From positions 1 to 40,273 of the forward strand of contig JAOPYO010000060.1 of assembly GCA_025964575.1 (NCBI GenBank): a stretch of 40,273 nucleotides of DNA. The letters are read 5' to 3'. The DNA is from Actinomycetes bacterium (GTDB taxonomy: Bacteria > Actinomycetota > Actinomycetes > Streptosporangiales > Streptosporangiaceae). The translations under genes were made by a program, and so were the position numbers. Shown here in pieces: positions 15,725 through 23,445 of this stretch; position 1 is the stretch's first letter; every line of letters begins with the position of its first letter. The notes under the pieces were generated by a model. It was not told where the DNA came from and searched no databases. It was given only the letters and a program-made list of their open reading frames with translations.

Positions 15725-16824
15725 AGCTGATCCTCACCGAGGAGCAGAAGGAGTTGGCGTCGTCGGTGCGCAGGTTCCTGGCCGACACCTCACCGATGAC
15801 CCGGGTCCGGGAGATCGCCGAGTCCGACGCCTCCTACGACCCGGTCGTCTGGGAACGGATGGCGGGCGAGCTGGGGCTCGCCGGGCTGGCGATTCCGGAG
15901 GCGCACGGAGGCTCCGGATTCGGGCAGACCGAGGTGGCGGTGGTGATGGAAGAGCTGGGTGCGGCACTGACGCCCACGCCGTTCTTCGCTTCCGCGGTGC
16001 TGGCGGCGAACGCGCTGGTGCGGCTCGGTGACGAGGACGCCGCCAAGGAACTGCTGCCCGGGATCGCCTCGGGCCGCACGATCGCGACGCTCGCCCTGCC
16101 CGACGCGGCGGCGGTGCGGGCCGAGGCCTCCGGCGACGGCGATGGGCACCTCCTGAGCGGGACGGCGGCCAGGGTTCTCTACGCCATGGACGCCGACCTG
16201 ATCCTGGTCACCGCGGCCCTCGACGACGGACGGCCTGGTGTGTTCCGGGTGGGCTCGGACGCGCCAGGGCTGACCCGTACGCCCCTCACCACGCTGGATC
16301 TCACCACTCCGCAGGCGCGGCTGGACTTCGCCGGAACCCCCGCCCGGCTGATCGGGCCCGCGAACGCCGGCGAGGCGCTGGCCCGTACGCTCGATCTCGC
16401 CTCGGTGGCGCTCGCCGCGGAGCAGCTCGGAGGACTGCGGCGGTGCCTGGACACGATCGTGGAGTACGCCAAGCTGCGCGTGCAGTTCGGCCGCTATGTC
16501 GGGTCGTTCCAGGGGGTGAAGCACAAGCTGGCCGATATGCACTGCACGCTGGAGCAGGCCGAGTCGATCGTGCGCTATGCCGCCTGGACGGCGGACGAGG
16601 CCCCCGAGGAACTGCCGATCGCGGCCGCGCTGGCGCAGTCGTACGTGGGCCCGGCGTATTTCCAGGTCGCCAAGGACCATCTGCTGCTGCACGGCGGCAT
16701 CGGCTTCACCTGGGAACACGACGCGCATCTGTACTACAAGCGGGCCAAGAGCGCCGAGCTCCTTCTCGGCCCGCCCCGCCGGCACCGCGGGCTCCTCGCC
16801 GACCGCCTCGGCCTCAACGGCTGA
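15721..16824 (+). CDS. Acyl-CoA dehydrogenase, partner subunit (FadE27/ChsE5-like)
   Basis: A 367-residue ACAD-fold protein starting MKLILTEEQKELASSVR. The middle domain is short and reduced: the region after ATLALPDAAAV lacks the usual W-[IV]-T-N/S substrate strand. The C-terminal domain keeps the flavin-contacting KLRVQFGRYVGSFQGVKHKLADM and LLLHGGIGFTWEHDAHLYYKRA segments. That pattern is seen in the non-catalytic partner of alpha2beta2 ACADs in actinobacteria. Translation start ATG 15721 overlaps the first subunit's stop, so equimolar synthesis is expected. It ends at 16824, 39 bases before the converging esterase gene. Confidence 0.92.
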   Translation: MKLILTEEQKELASSVRRFLADTSPMTRVREIAESDASYDPVVWERMAGELGLAGLAIPEAHGGSGFGQTEVAVVMEELGAALTPTPFFASAVLAANALVRLGDEDAAKELLPGIASGRTIATLALPDAAAVRAEASGDGDGHLLSGTAARVLYAMDADLILVTAALDDGRPGVFRVGSDAPGLTRTPLTTLDLTTPQARLDFAGTPARLIGPANAGEALARTLDLASVALAAEQLGGLRRCLDTIVEYAKLRVQFGRYVGSFQGVKHKLADMHCTLEQAESIVRYAAWTADEAPEELPIAAALAQSYVGPAYFQVAKDHLLLHGGIGFTWEHDAHLYYKRAKSAELLLGPPRRHRGLLADRLGLNG

Positions 16825-16863
16825 CGGTGTCCCGCAGAGATCTATGTCCAGGACGACAGGCTC

Positions 16864-17820
16864 CTAGGAAAGGAGCTGAGGCAGGGCGGCCGTGAGTTCG
16901 CGCTGCCAGTAGGACCAGCTGTGCGTGCCCCGATAGAAGTGGACCGTGGCCGGGATGCCTCGATCCGCCAGCCGCCCGGCGAAGGACTTCGCCACGAGAT
17001 AGGTGGCCGCCTCGAGCGGGTCCGGAAGGCGCGCCGTGTCGTACGGCCCGCGCAGCCCGGATCCGCACGAGACATAGAGGTGCACGCCGCGCAGCCGGTC
17101 CGCCAGATCGGACGGATTGTGGGCGCGCCAGACGTCCCGCTGAGCGCTCGGACTTCCCCAGATCCGCTGCCAGTCGATCTCACCACAGCCCGCAAGGACG
17201 TTGACACCGAGGACCACCGGAGGGATCAGTCCGTATCTGATGTCATCGGCTCCGCTGAAGGAGCCGGCGGCGTGGAACATGCCCGGGTGCCGGGCGGCAT
17301 AGGCCATCGCCCCGAAGCCGCCCATCGACGGGCCGGCGATCGCCCGCCTGGTCCCGGCGTGATAGCCGCGCTCCAGCAACTGCCGCACCTCGGTGAGGTG
17401 GAAGGTCTCCCACTTCGGCGGGCCCCCGTGGCCGTGGTTCCACCAATTGGAATACCACCCGCACCTGCCCCCTTCCGGCATCACCACGATGGCACCGGAG
17501 GCCGCGGTGAGCCTGGCGGCGTTGCCCTTCACCGTCCAGGCCGTGTAGTCGTCGAAGCCCCCGTGCAGCAGCCACAGCACCGGCCAGGACCGGTGTGCAG
17601 ATCTGGACCACCCGGCCGGGAGCAGCAATCGCACCCGGCCGGTACGGCCCAGCGCCGGTGAGGCGACCGACAGATCGACCTCGCGGGTGTTGAGCCATCG
17701 CTCCCCCACGATCCGGGCCCCATCGGTCGCGGCATACGTCGACGTCACCCTGCACTGCGTAATCGCGATGGAGCTGACGGTAACCATCAAAGTCAGCACG
17801 AATTCCAGGAGTCTGCGCAT
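16864..17820 (-). CDS. Secreted alpha/beta-hydrolase esterase (antigen-85/esterase-D type)
   Basis: A 318-residue protein with an N-terminal export signal (MRRLLEFVLTLMVTVSSIAIT...). It contains an oxyanion-type PVLWLLHGGFDD motif, nucleophile elbow GPSMGGFGA (Ser), and a C-terminal catalytic His in FYRGTHSWSYWQREL, an order typical of the antigen-85/esterase-D family. Substrates could be acyl esters or trehalose-type lipids; this cannot be decided. The ATG at 17820 is preferred over one at 17853, because it has AGGTGG upstream and starts the signal peptide directly. A 15-bp palindrome lies ~105 bp upstream. It forms a same-strand pair with the lipoprotein gene, but with a 152-bp gap. Confidence 0.88.
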   Translation of the reverse strand: MRRLLEFVLTLMVTVSSIAITQCRVTSTYAATDGARIVGERWLNTREVDLSVASPALGRTGRVRLLLPAGWSRSAHRSWPVLWLLHGGFDDYTAWTVKGNAARLTAASGAIVVMPEGGRCGWYSNWWNHGHGGPPKWETFHLTEVRQLLERGYHAGTRRAIAGPSMGGFGAMAYAARHPGMFHAAGSFSGADDIRYGLIPPVVLGVNVLAGCGEIDWQRIWGSPSAQRDVWRAHNPSDLADRLRGVHLYVSCGSGLRGPYDTARLPDPLEAATYLVAKSFAGRLADRGIPATVHFYRGTHSWSYWQRELTAALPQLLS

Positions 17821-17924
17821 AGCCGCCACCTGATCGTCCCGATTGCCCCGCATCCTTGCAGGGGCGTCCCTTGATAACTTTCCGCTGGTCAGCTACCGCC
17901 AAACGGGGTTGGTGACGAAATGGA

Positions 17925-17939
17925 AAGTATCAGATACTT
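17925..17939. promoter_or_regulatory. AAGTATC-A-GATACTT palindrome, candidate operator for the esterase gene
   Basis: A perfect 7-1-7 inverted repeat, AT-rich inside a GC-rich genome, centred at 17932 in the gap between the lipoprotein stop and the esterase start. Size and symmetry fit a dimeric repressor such as a TetR- or GntR-family protein. No regulator gene lies next to it. Confidence 0.45.
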
Positions 17940-17972
17940 AGTGTGATCTCGGGACTCGTATCTCCGGTCTGG

Positions 17973-18791
17973 CTAGGAGCTGCGGACTCCGGTGACGGCG
18001 AAGCGTTCGACGGCGGCGAGATGGCCCCCGGTCGACGCGACGACGGTGAGAACCGGATCGGTGGCGCCCTGGAAGGGCACCCGTGCCGACCACGCGCTGT
18101 TCCTGCCGCCGGCCGGGATACAGCAGAACCGGCCCAGGACGGCGCCGGTGGAGCGCTGCCGGATCTCCACCCGGATGCTCTCGTCCACCCCGGTGATCTT
18201 GCCGCCCACGGAGAGCGGAGAGGAGACCCTGGCCCCATAAGCCGGAGTGGTCAGCGACAGATCGGTGTCGTCGGTGCCCACGACCTCCCAGGGTGCGTCC
18301 GCCGCCGAACCGATCCTGACCAGGTGCAGAACGGCGGCGGTCCCGCTCTCCCCCGTCTCGCCGCTCCGGTAGCCGACCGTGACGCGAGCGTCGGCCGCCC
18401 TGACCGTGCGGCTCGTCACCCGATCGATCTCACCGAAGCCCAGGAAGCGTACGAAGGCCAGCGCGGTCTGATCGGCGTCGAGATGCCAGGGCTGGTGCCC
18501 ACCGGAGTGGTAGCTCTCCTGCCAGGCCCGTGCCTCCGCCTCGTCGGCGAACGGCCACAACGGCTGGTAGCCCCCCAGCGAATGGCGCACCCCCACCGGA
18601 CCCGTCACGGCGGAGCGGGCCGAGGTGCCGGCCGCCGAGCCACCAGGTGACGGCCCTCCGGCCCTGTCCGGGGACTCCGGTGACACCGCTGCCGACGACG
18701 CTGACGGATGAGAGCCGGAGCATGCCACTGTCACCGGCAGGAGTGCGCCGGCCATGGCCATGCCCCGGAGAACGTCTCGTGTTCTGCCCAC
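17973..18791 (-). CDS. Putative lipoprotein with Gmad2-like immunoglobulin domain
   Basis: A 272-residue protein. The signal peptide MAMAGALLPVTVAC ends in a lipobox-like TVAC, so lipidation is probable. A Ser/Pro/Gly-rich linker (~25-65) follows, then a compact domain (~70-175), and then a Gmad2-type Ig-like domain: ARVSSPLSVGGKITGVDES...VEIRQRSTGAVLGRF...VPFQGATDPVLTVVAS. Gmad2 domains occur in actinobacterial and bacillar surface lipoproteins, including germination-linked ones. It sits at the outer face of the membrane. It starts at GTG 18791; an inner ATG (~18756) is an alternative. Transcription may continue towards the esterase, though a palindrome separates them. Confidence 0.75.
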   Translation of the reverse strand: MGRTRDVLRGMAMAGALLPVTVACSGSHPSASSAAVSPESPDRAGGPSPGGSAAGTSARSAVTGPVGVRHSLGGYQPLWPFADEAEARAWQESYHSGGHQPWHLDADQTALAFVRFLGFGEIDRVTSRTVRAADARVTVGYRSGETGESGTAAVLHLVRIGSAADAPWEVVGTDDTDLSLTTPAYGARVSSPLSVGGKITGVDESIRVEIRQRSTGAVLGRFCCIPAGGRNSAWSARVPFQGATDPVLTVVASTGGHLAAVERFAVTGVRSS

Positions 18792-18854
18792 GGTTCAGTG
18801 GTACCCCGAAACGGTGGTGGTAGCGATGCTCGGAACGCCGCCGGCCACCCGCGG

Positions 18855-21404
18855 TCAGGATGACGGCGAGGCGAGCGCGACCTCGACGGTGAGCTCGCCG
18901 TCGGCCTCCTCCAGAACGAGTTCGGCGATGCTCCCCGCAGCCCGCAGGTCCGACTCGGCCAGGCCCACGCGGGCGACGTTCCCGCCCCTGATCACCATCT
19001 GGGCGACCGAAGCCCGCATCGAGACCTTGGCCTCGGACTTGGCCTTGCGGATCTGCCGCAGCGCTTCGGCGGTGGCGGTCAGCACGGCGGAGTCGCCACC
19101 GCCGGGCAACTCGTCCACGGCCGGCCAGGACGCGCGGTGCACCGAGCCTTCCTGAGACCAGGACCAGACCTCCTCGGTGACGTAGGGGAGGAACGGCGCG
19201 AACAACCGCAGTAGCACCGACAGGGCGTGGCGCAGCGCGGCTCGGGCGCTCGCGGTCTGGACGGCACTCACCTCGGCACCTTCGCCATAGGCGCGGGCCT
19301 TCACCAGTTCCAGATAGTCGTCACAGAACTGCCAGAAGAACCGCTCGGTGCGCTCGAGGGCCTTGGTGTAGTCGTAGCCATCGAAGGCCTCGGTCGCGCC
19401 CCTGACGACCTCGGCCAGGTCGGCGAGCATGGCCAGGTCGACCGGTTCGGTGACCTCCGCGTCCTCGGCCACCTCACCGAAGCCCAACACGAACTTGGAG
19501 GCGTTCAGGATCTTGATGGCCAGCCGCCGGCCGACCTTGATCTGGCCGGTGTCGAAGGCGGTGTCGGTGCCCGGACGCCCGCCGGCCGCCCAGTAACGGA
19601 CCGCGTCCGAGCCGTACTCCCGCAGCATCGCGATGGGAGTCACGACGTTGCCCTTGGACTTGGACATCTTCTTGCGGTCCGGGTCGAGGATCCAGCCGGA
19701 CAGCGCCGCGTCGGTCCACGGCAGCGAACCGTGCTCCAGGTGGGCGCGCACGACGGTGGAGAAGAGCCAGGTGCGGATGATCTCGTGCGCCTGCGGCCGC
19801 AGATCGAAGGGGAAGACCCGCTCGAACAGGTCGGGGTCGCGCTCCCAGCCGCCCGCGATCTGCGGGGTCAGCGAGGAGGTCGCCCAGGTGTCCATGACGT
19901 CCGGGTCGCCGGCGAAGCCGTCGGGCTTGCCCCGCTGGTCCTCGGTGTAGCCGGGCGGAACGTCGGACGACGGGTCGACCGGCAGCACCGACTCGGACGG
20001 CACGATCGGCTGGGAGTAGTCCGGCTCGCCTGCGTCGTCGAGCGGATACCAGACCGGGATGGGCACTCCGAAGAACCGCTGCCGGGAAACCAGCCAGTCC
20101 CCGGCCAGGCCCTCGACCCAGTTCTCGTAGCGGGCGCGCATGTAGGGCGGATGCCAGGTCAGCTCACGGCCGCGGGCCAGGAAGGTCTCCCGCAGCCCGG
20201 TGTCACGACCGCCGTTGCGGATGTACCACTGCCGGGTGGTGACGATCTCGAGGGGCTTGTTGCCCTTCTCGTAGAACTTGACCGGCCGGACGACCGGGCT
20301 TGGCTCACCGTCCAGGTCCCCGGACTCGCGCAGCATCTCGACGATGCGTTCCTTGGCGGAGTGGACGGTCTTGCCGCCGAGCTCCGCGTAGAGCACCGGG
20401 TCGACGCCGCCCGGGGCCTCGGCGACGAGCCGGCCGTCCCAGTCGAGGATGGCCCGGATGGGCAGGTCGAGCTCGCGCCACCACGTGACGTCGTTGATAT
20501 CACCGAAGGTGCAGACCATCACGATGCCCGACCCCTTCTCCGGGTCGGCGAGAGGGTGCGGATGGACCGTGACCTCGGTGCCGAACAGCGGCGTCCGCAC
20601 CGTACGCCCGAACAGCTCCTGGTAGCGCACGTCATCGGGATGTGCCACCAGAGCCACGCAGGCGGGCAGCAGCTCGGGCCTGGTGGTCTCGACGTAGACC
20701 GGCCTGTCCTCAGCATGGAAGCGAATGCGGTGGAACGCACCCGGGTGATCGCGGTCCTCCAGCTCCGCCTGGGCGACGGCGGTACGGAACGTCACGTCCC
20801 ACAGGGTCGGCGCCTCGGAGACGTACGCCTCGCCGCGCGCCAGATTGCGCAGGAACGCCCGCTGGGACGCGGCCCGGGCGTCGGCGCCGATGGTGGTGTA
20901 GAGGTGATTCCAGTCGACCGAGAGGCCGATCCGGCGCCACATCTCCTCGAACGCCTGCTCGTCCACCTCGGTGAGCCGCTCGCACAGCTCGATGAAGTTA
21001 CGCCGGGAGACGGGAACCTGCCTCTTGGGGTCCGGCTTCGCCGGCGGTTCGTAGGACGGGTCGTACGGGAGGGACGGGTCGCAGCGGACGCCGAAGTGGT
21101 TCTGCACCCGGCGCTCGGTGGGCAGCCCGTTGTCGTCCCAGCCCATCGGGTAGAACACCGCGCGGCCGCGCATCCGCTGGTAGCGCGCCACAGTGTCGGT
21201 GTGGGTGTACGAGAAGACATGACCGACGTGCAGGGACCCCGACACCGTCGGCGGCGGGGTGTCGATGGAGTAGACCTCGGCCCGCGGCTTCGTACGGTCG
21301 AAGCGGTAGGTGCCCTGCTCCTCCCAGACGCCTACCCACTTGTCCTCCAGCCCCTCGAGAGAGACCTTTTCCGGGACTGCTGGGATGCGTGGCTGCTCGG
21401 TCAT
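18855..21404 (-). CDS. valS: Valyl-tRNA synthetase, archaeal/rickettsial type (type 2)
   Basis: An 849-residue class I synthetase. The HIGH motif is HVGH (residues 59-62) within PPTVSGSLHVGHVFSYTHTD, and the KMSKS loop is KKMSKSKGN (~575-583). The signature YPMGWDDNGLPTERRVQN replaces the TDHAGIATQ-type text of standard bacterial ValS. It also lacks their C-terminal coiled coil, ending with a short beta domain (GELTVEVALAS). This is the type 2 ValS known from Archaea and Rickettsia and found in some actinomycetes. It charges tRNA-Val and edits threonine through the CP1 domain. The start ATG 21404 (MTEQPRIP) has no clear Shine-Dalgarno. A TATCAAT element ~17 bases upstream would fit a nearly leaderless transcript. 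Confidence 0.95.
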   Translation of the reverse strand: MTEQPRIPAVPEKVSLEGLEDKWVGVWEEQGTYRFDRTKPRAEVYSIDTPPPTVSGSLHVGHVFSYTHTDTVARYQRMRGRAVFYPMGWDDNGLPTERRVQNHFGVRCDPSLPYDPSYEPPAKPDPKRQVPVSRRNFIELCERLTEVDEQAFEEMWRRIGLSVDWNHLYTTIGADARAASQRAFLRNLARGEAYVSEAPTLWDVTFRTAVAQAELEDRDHPGAFHRIRFHAEDRPVYVETTRPELLPACVALVAHPDDVRYQELFGRTVRTPLFGTEVTVHPHPLADPEKGSGIVMVCTFGDINDVTWWRELDLPIRAILDWDGRLVAEAPGGVDPVLYAELGGKTVHSAKERIVEMLRESGDLDGEPSPVVRPVKFYEKGNKPLEIVTTRQWYIRNGGRDTGLRETFLARGRELTWHPPYMRARYENWVEGLAGDWLVSRQRFFGVPIPVWYPLDDAGEPDYSQPIVPSESVLPVDPSSDVPPGYTEDQRGKPDGFAGDPDVMDTWATSSLTPQIAGGWERDPDLFERVFPFDLRPQAHEIIRTWLFSTVVRAHLEHGSLPWTDAALSGWILDPDRKKMSKSKGNVVTPIAMLREYGSDAVRYWAAGGRPGTDTAFDTGQIKVGRRLAIKILNASKFVLGFGEVAEDAEVTEPVDLAMLADLAEVVRGATEAFDGYDYTKALERTERFFWQFCDDYLELVKARAYGEGAEVSAVQTASARAALRHALSVLLRLFAPFLPYVTEEVWSWSQEGSVHRASWPAVDELPGGGDSAVLTATAEALRQIRKAKSEAKVSMRASVAQMVIRGGNVARVGLAESDLRAAGSIAELVLEEADGELTVEVALASPSS

Positions 21405-21497
21405 AGGAGCAATGGTATTGATAGGGGCGGGCCCGCATGCCTCAAGACAACGCAAGCGGGCCGCGGAGCGAGTGCCATGAAACAGGAGGACATCACG

Positions 21498-21785
21498 ATG
21501 GCGGACAAGGGCGACCTCGGCTGGCGGGTCATGGCCGGCGTCGCGGCCTTCGCGGGCGGCTGGGCCGCCAAGAAGGCGATCACGCTCGCTTGGAAGAAGA
21601 CGACCGGCAAGGAGCCGCCGAACAACCCCGAGTCGCCGGAGGTCGCCCTGGCCGAGGCGCTCGGCTGGGCCGTCGTCATCGGCGTGGGCAGCGAAGTGGC
21701 CAAGCTGCTGGCCACCCGGGCGGCGGCCAGACGCTGGGAGAAGGGCACCGGCGAGCTCCCCGCCGCCCTGCGCAGCGAGTCCTGA
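21498..21785 (+). CDS. DUF4235 family membrane protein
   Basis: A 95-residue protein with two hydrophobic helices (~8-30 WRVMAGVAAFAGGWAAKKAITLAW and ~48-70 EALGWAVVIGVGSEVAKLLATRAAA) separated by the conserved-looking KTTGKEPPNNPESPE loop. This is the layout of DUF4235, a small actinobacterial membrane family without known function. The start ATG 21498 is supported by AGGAGG eight bases upstream; a weaker upstream ATG (21477) lacks this. It diverges from valS (94 bp between starts) and ends before a strong hairpin. Confidence 0.85.
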   Translation: MADKGDLGWRVMAGVAAFAGGWAAKKAITLAWKKTTGKEPPNNPESPEVALAEALGWAVVIGVGSEVAKLLATRAAARRWEKGTGELPAALRSES

Positions 21786-21798
21786 CCCCTTTCCTCTC

Positions 21799-21840
21799 GT
21801 GATCTTGCAGTTCGGGGCGACCCGAACTGCAAGATCACGG
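21799..21840. terminator. 19-bp perfect hairpin terminator between convergent genes
   Basis: The arm 21799-21817 (CGTGATCTTGCAGTTCGGG) pairs perfectly with 21822-21840 around the tetraloop GCGA. CCTC/GAGG outside the arms extends the stem with one bulge. It lies 14 bases after the DUF4235 stop and 72 bases from the opposite stop, so it is probably bidirectional. No U-tract is needed in this GC-rich group. Confidence 0.85.
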
Positions 21841-21911
21841 GAGGAAGTGGTGGGAGGGGCCGCCTCTGCGGCCCCGAAGGGCGCGGCGTCCGGGAGGCTT
21901 GTGGCCGGGGG

Positions 21912-22700
21912 CTACTCGGGGAGAGTGGGCTGATCAGGGACGGCGCCGAGGTTCCGTCGGAGGTCCTGACGGATGGTCTCGGCGAGCCGCCTGGTGGCCG
22001 CGCGGTTGAGCGCTCCCCCGGCGAGCGCGCCGGTGAGGAAGGGCCCCATCGTGGTCAGGGACCGGCCGAGGGTCCGCAGCAGCCGTTTGCGCAATGTCTG
22101 TTTGGCGGCGACGCCGAGGGCGTTGGTCACCGAATTGGAGTCCAGCGGGCTGATCCCGCGCTGCTTGGCCCAGGCGGTGACGAACGCCGCAGCGCGGACG
22201 GTGCCGTTGCCCTGCACCTGTACCCCGTAGACCTCGTGTAGTTCCGCGATCAGTTTGACCTCGATGGCCGCCAGGACGAGGGTCTCGGCGATGAGCTGGG
22301 CAGGGGCGGAGAGCAGCAGTGGCGGTGCCACGAACTCCACCGCCGCGAGCGCACCGCCGGCGGCTCCCACCGCGGTCGTCGCGTTCACCGCGCCCCGGAC
22401 CAGATTGTCGGCCAGCCGCTCACCCTGCAGGCCTTCGTGATGAAGGCGCAACGTCTCCAGATCCCGGATCGGAATGCGCGGCGCCACCTCCGAGAAGACG
22501 TCACTCATCCACCGGCCGCCCGCGAGACCCGTGGCCCCCGCCTTACGCGCGCTCGCGCCCAGTAGGCGCGCGAGCCGTGCCAGCAGGCGGCCACGGGTGT
22601 CACGATCCAGGCCCTCATCGGCGGACAACCGTCCGATCAGGTCACCGATCTCTTCGTTGACCGCCGGGATCTGACCTTCTCCGGTGGTCTCCTCAGCCAT
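21912..22700 (-). CDS. Conserved membrane-associated protein, EcsC-like
   Basis: A 262-residue protein beginning MAEETTGEGQIPAVNEEIGDL. After a helical N-terminal part (~15-95) comes a hydrophobic stretch (~100-150, GAAGGALAAVEFVAPPLLLSAPAQLIAETLVLAAIEVKLIAELHEVYG), then a second hydrophobic or amphipathic region with GPFLTGALAGGALNRAATRRLAE. This arrangement resembles EcsC-type proteins, but I hold that call loosely. The ATG 22700 has GAGGGGG upstream. The DUF4193 gene lies 10 bp upstream on the same strand, so the two form an operon. Function is unknown. Confidence 0.7.
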   Translation of the reverse strand: MAEETTGEGQIPAVNEEIGDLIGRLSADEGLDRDTRGRLLARLARLLGASARKAGATGLAGGRWMSDVFSEVAPRIPIRDLETLRLHHEGLQGERLADNLVRGAVNATTAVGAAGGALAAVEFVAPPLLLSAPAQLIAETLVLAAIEVKLIAELHEVYGVQVQGNGTVRAAAFVTAWAKQRGISPLDSNSVTNALGVAAKQTLRKRLLRTLGRSLTTMGPFLTGALAGGALNRAATRRLAETIRQDLRRNLGAVPDQPTLPE

Positions 22701-22710
22701 GTGCGCCCCC

Positions 22711-23007
22711 TCAGGCGGCGCACTCGCGGCAGACCGGCTGGCCGTTCTTCTCCTCCGCCAGCTGACTGCGGTGATGCACCAGGAAGCACCGCGTGCAGGT
22801 GAACTCATCGGCCTGCCGTGGTACGACCTTGAACGTCAGCTCCTCATTCGACAGGTCGGCACCCGGCAGCTCAGCGACTTCACCGGCGTCCAAGTCCTCG
22901 TCGATGATGCTCGCGGCCTTGTCCGCCCGGCGGGCCTGCAGTTCCTGCAGGCTGTCCTCACTGAGGTCGTCGTCGGTCTTACGTGGGCTGTCGTAGTCCG
23001 TTGCCAT
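22711..23007 (-). CDS. DUF4193 family protein with C-terminal zinc ribbon
   Basis: A 98-residue protein. The first half is acidic (TDDDLSEDSLQELQARRADK, IIDEDLDAGEVAELPGADLS), and the C-terminal part has two CxxC knuckles, CTRCFLVHHRS and CRECAA, which should bind one zinc. DUF4193 is a near-universal actinobacterial family. It has been linked by co-conservation to RNA polymerase-associated or translation functions, but no activity is established here. It leads a two-gene operon with the EcsC-like protein. The divergent upstream region of 438 bp holds several GTGAC/GTCAC repeats. Confidence 0.93.
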   Translation of the reverse strand: MATDYDSPRKTDDDLSEDSLQELQARRADKAASIIDEDLDAGEVAELPGADLSNEELTFKVVPRQADEFTCTRCFLVHHRSQLAEEKNGQPVCRECAA

Positions 23008-23445
23008 CTTCTATCTCCATCCCCCTCGGTCGTTTATGCACCCCGTCGCGCGGATCTAACGCTCGGGAGGCCCTTCTTGTGCCCGATCCGGGCGGGAAAT
23101 TCTGTCACGGGAAGTGACCCCTAACACGCAAGGCGCGACATGTCTCACCGGTGACGTCAATCATCCGGTCTAGCCGCCCAAAAATGTGTCACAAGTCACA
23201 CACCCAGAGGTGTAACGCGATTTTGATCTCCTGCGCGGCACGCTCGGCGTGCAAGGGCAGGCGGCGGGATCTTACCCGCCTCACGGCGCTTGCGTGTGCA
23301 CGACAGGTCCAACACGAGAGATTGGACAGAGCTCGAACCAGACGGATCAGTGAAACGTCACAACTATCGCGATATCGTGCCCGCCGAAGCGGCGTTATCG
23401 TGCCTGCCAAACGGGTGGGCAACAACTGGGTCGTTGGAGGGTCAC
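23008..23445. promoter_or_regulatory. 438-bp divergent promoter region with GTGAC/GTCAC palindromes and a CRP-like site
   Basis: No coding is supported between DUF4193 and the first kinase. Three symmetrical elements cluster here: GTCAC-GGGAA-GTGAC (23104-23118), TCACCGGTGA (23145-23154), and TGTGT-N6-TCACA (23185-23200), one base from the CRP consensus TGTGA-N6-TCACA. The rest, including a GC-rich stretch near 23235-23330, shows nothing I can identify. Confidence 0.5.

Noticed and set aside
16860..16876. GCTCCT-AGGAA-AGGAGC hairpin between the ACAD and esterase genes as terminator
   Set aside because: The stem is only six bp and overlaps the esterase stop codon; too weak to call with confidence.
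19227..21497. Very long plus-strand open frame opposite valS reaching the DUF4235 gene
   Set aside because: It is the antisense of valS. Only its last 96 codons (from ATG 21498, with a ribosome site) are a gene.
21405..21497. T-box or other tRNA-sensing leader upstream of valS
   Set aside because: The divergent gap is under 100 bp and shows no stem or T-box sequence; a leaderless start is more likely.
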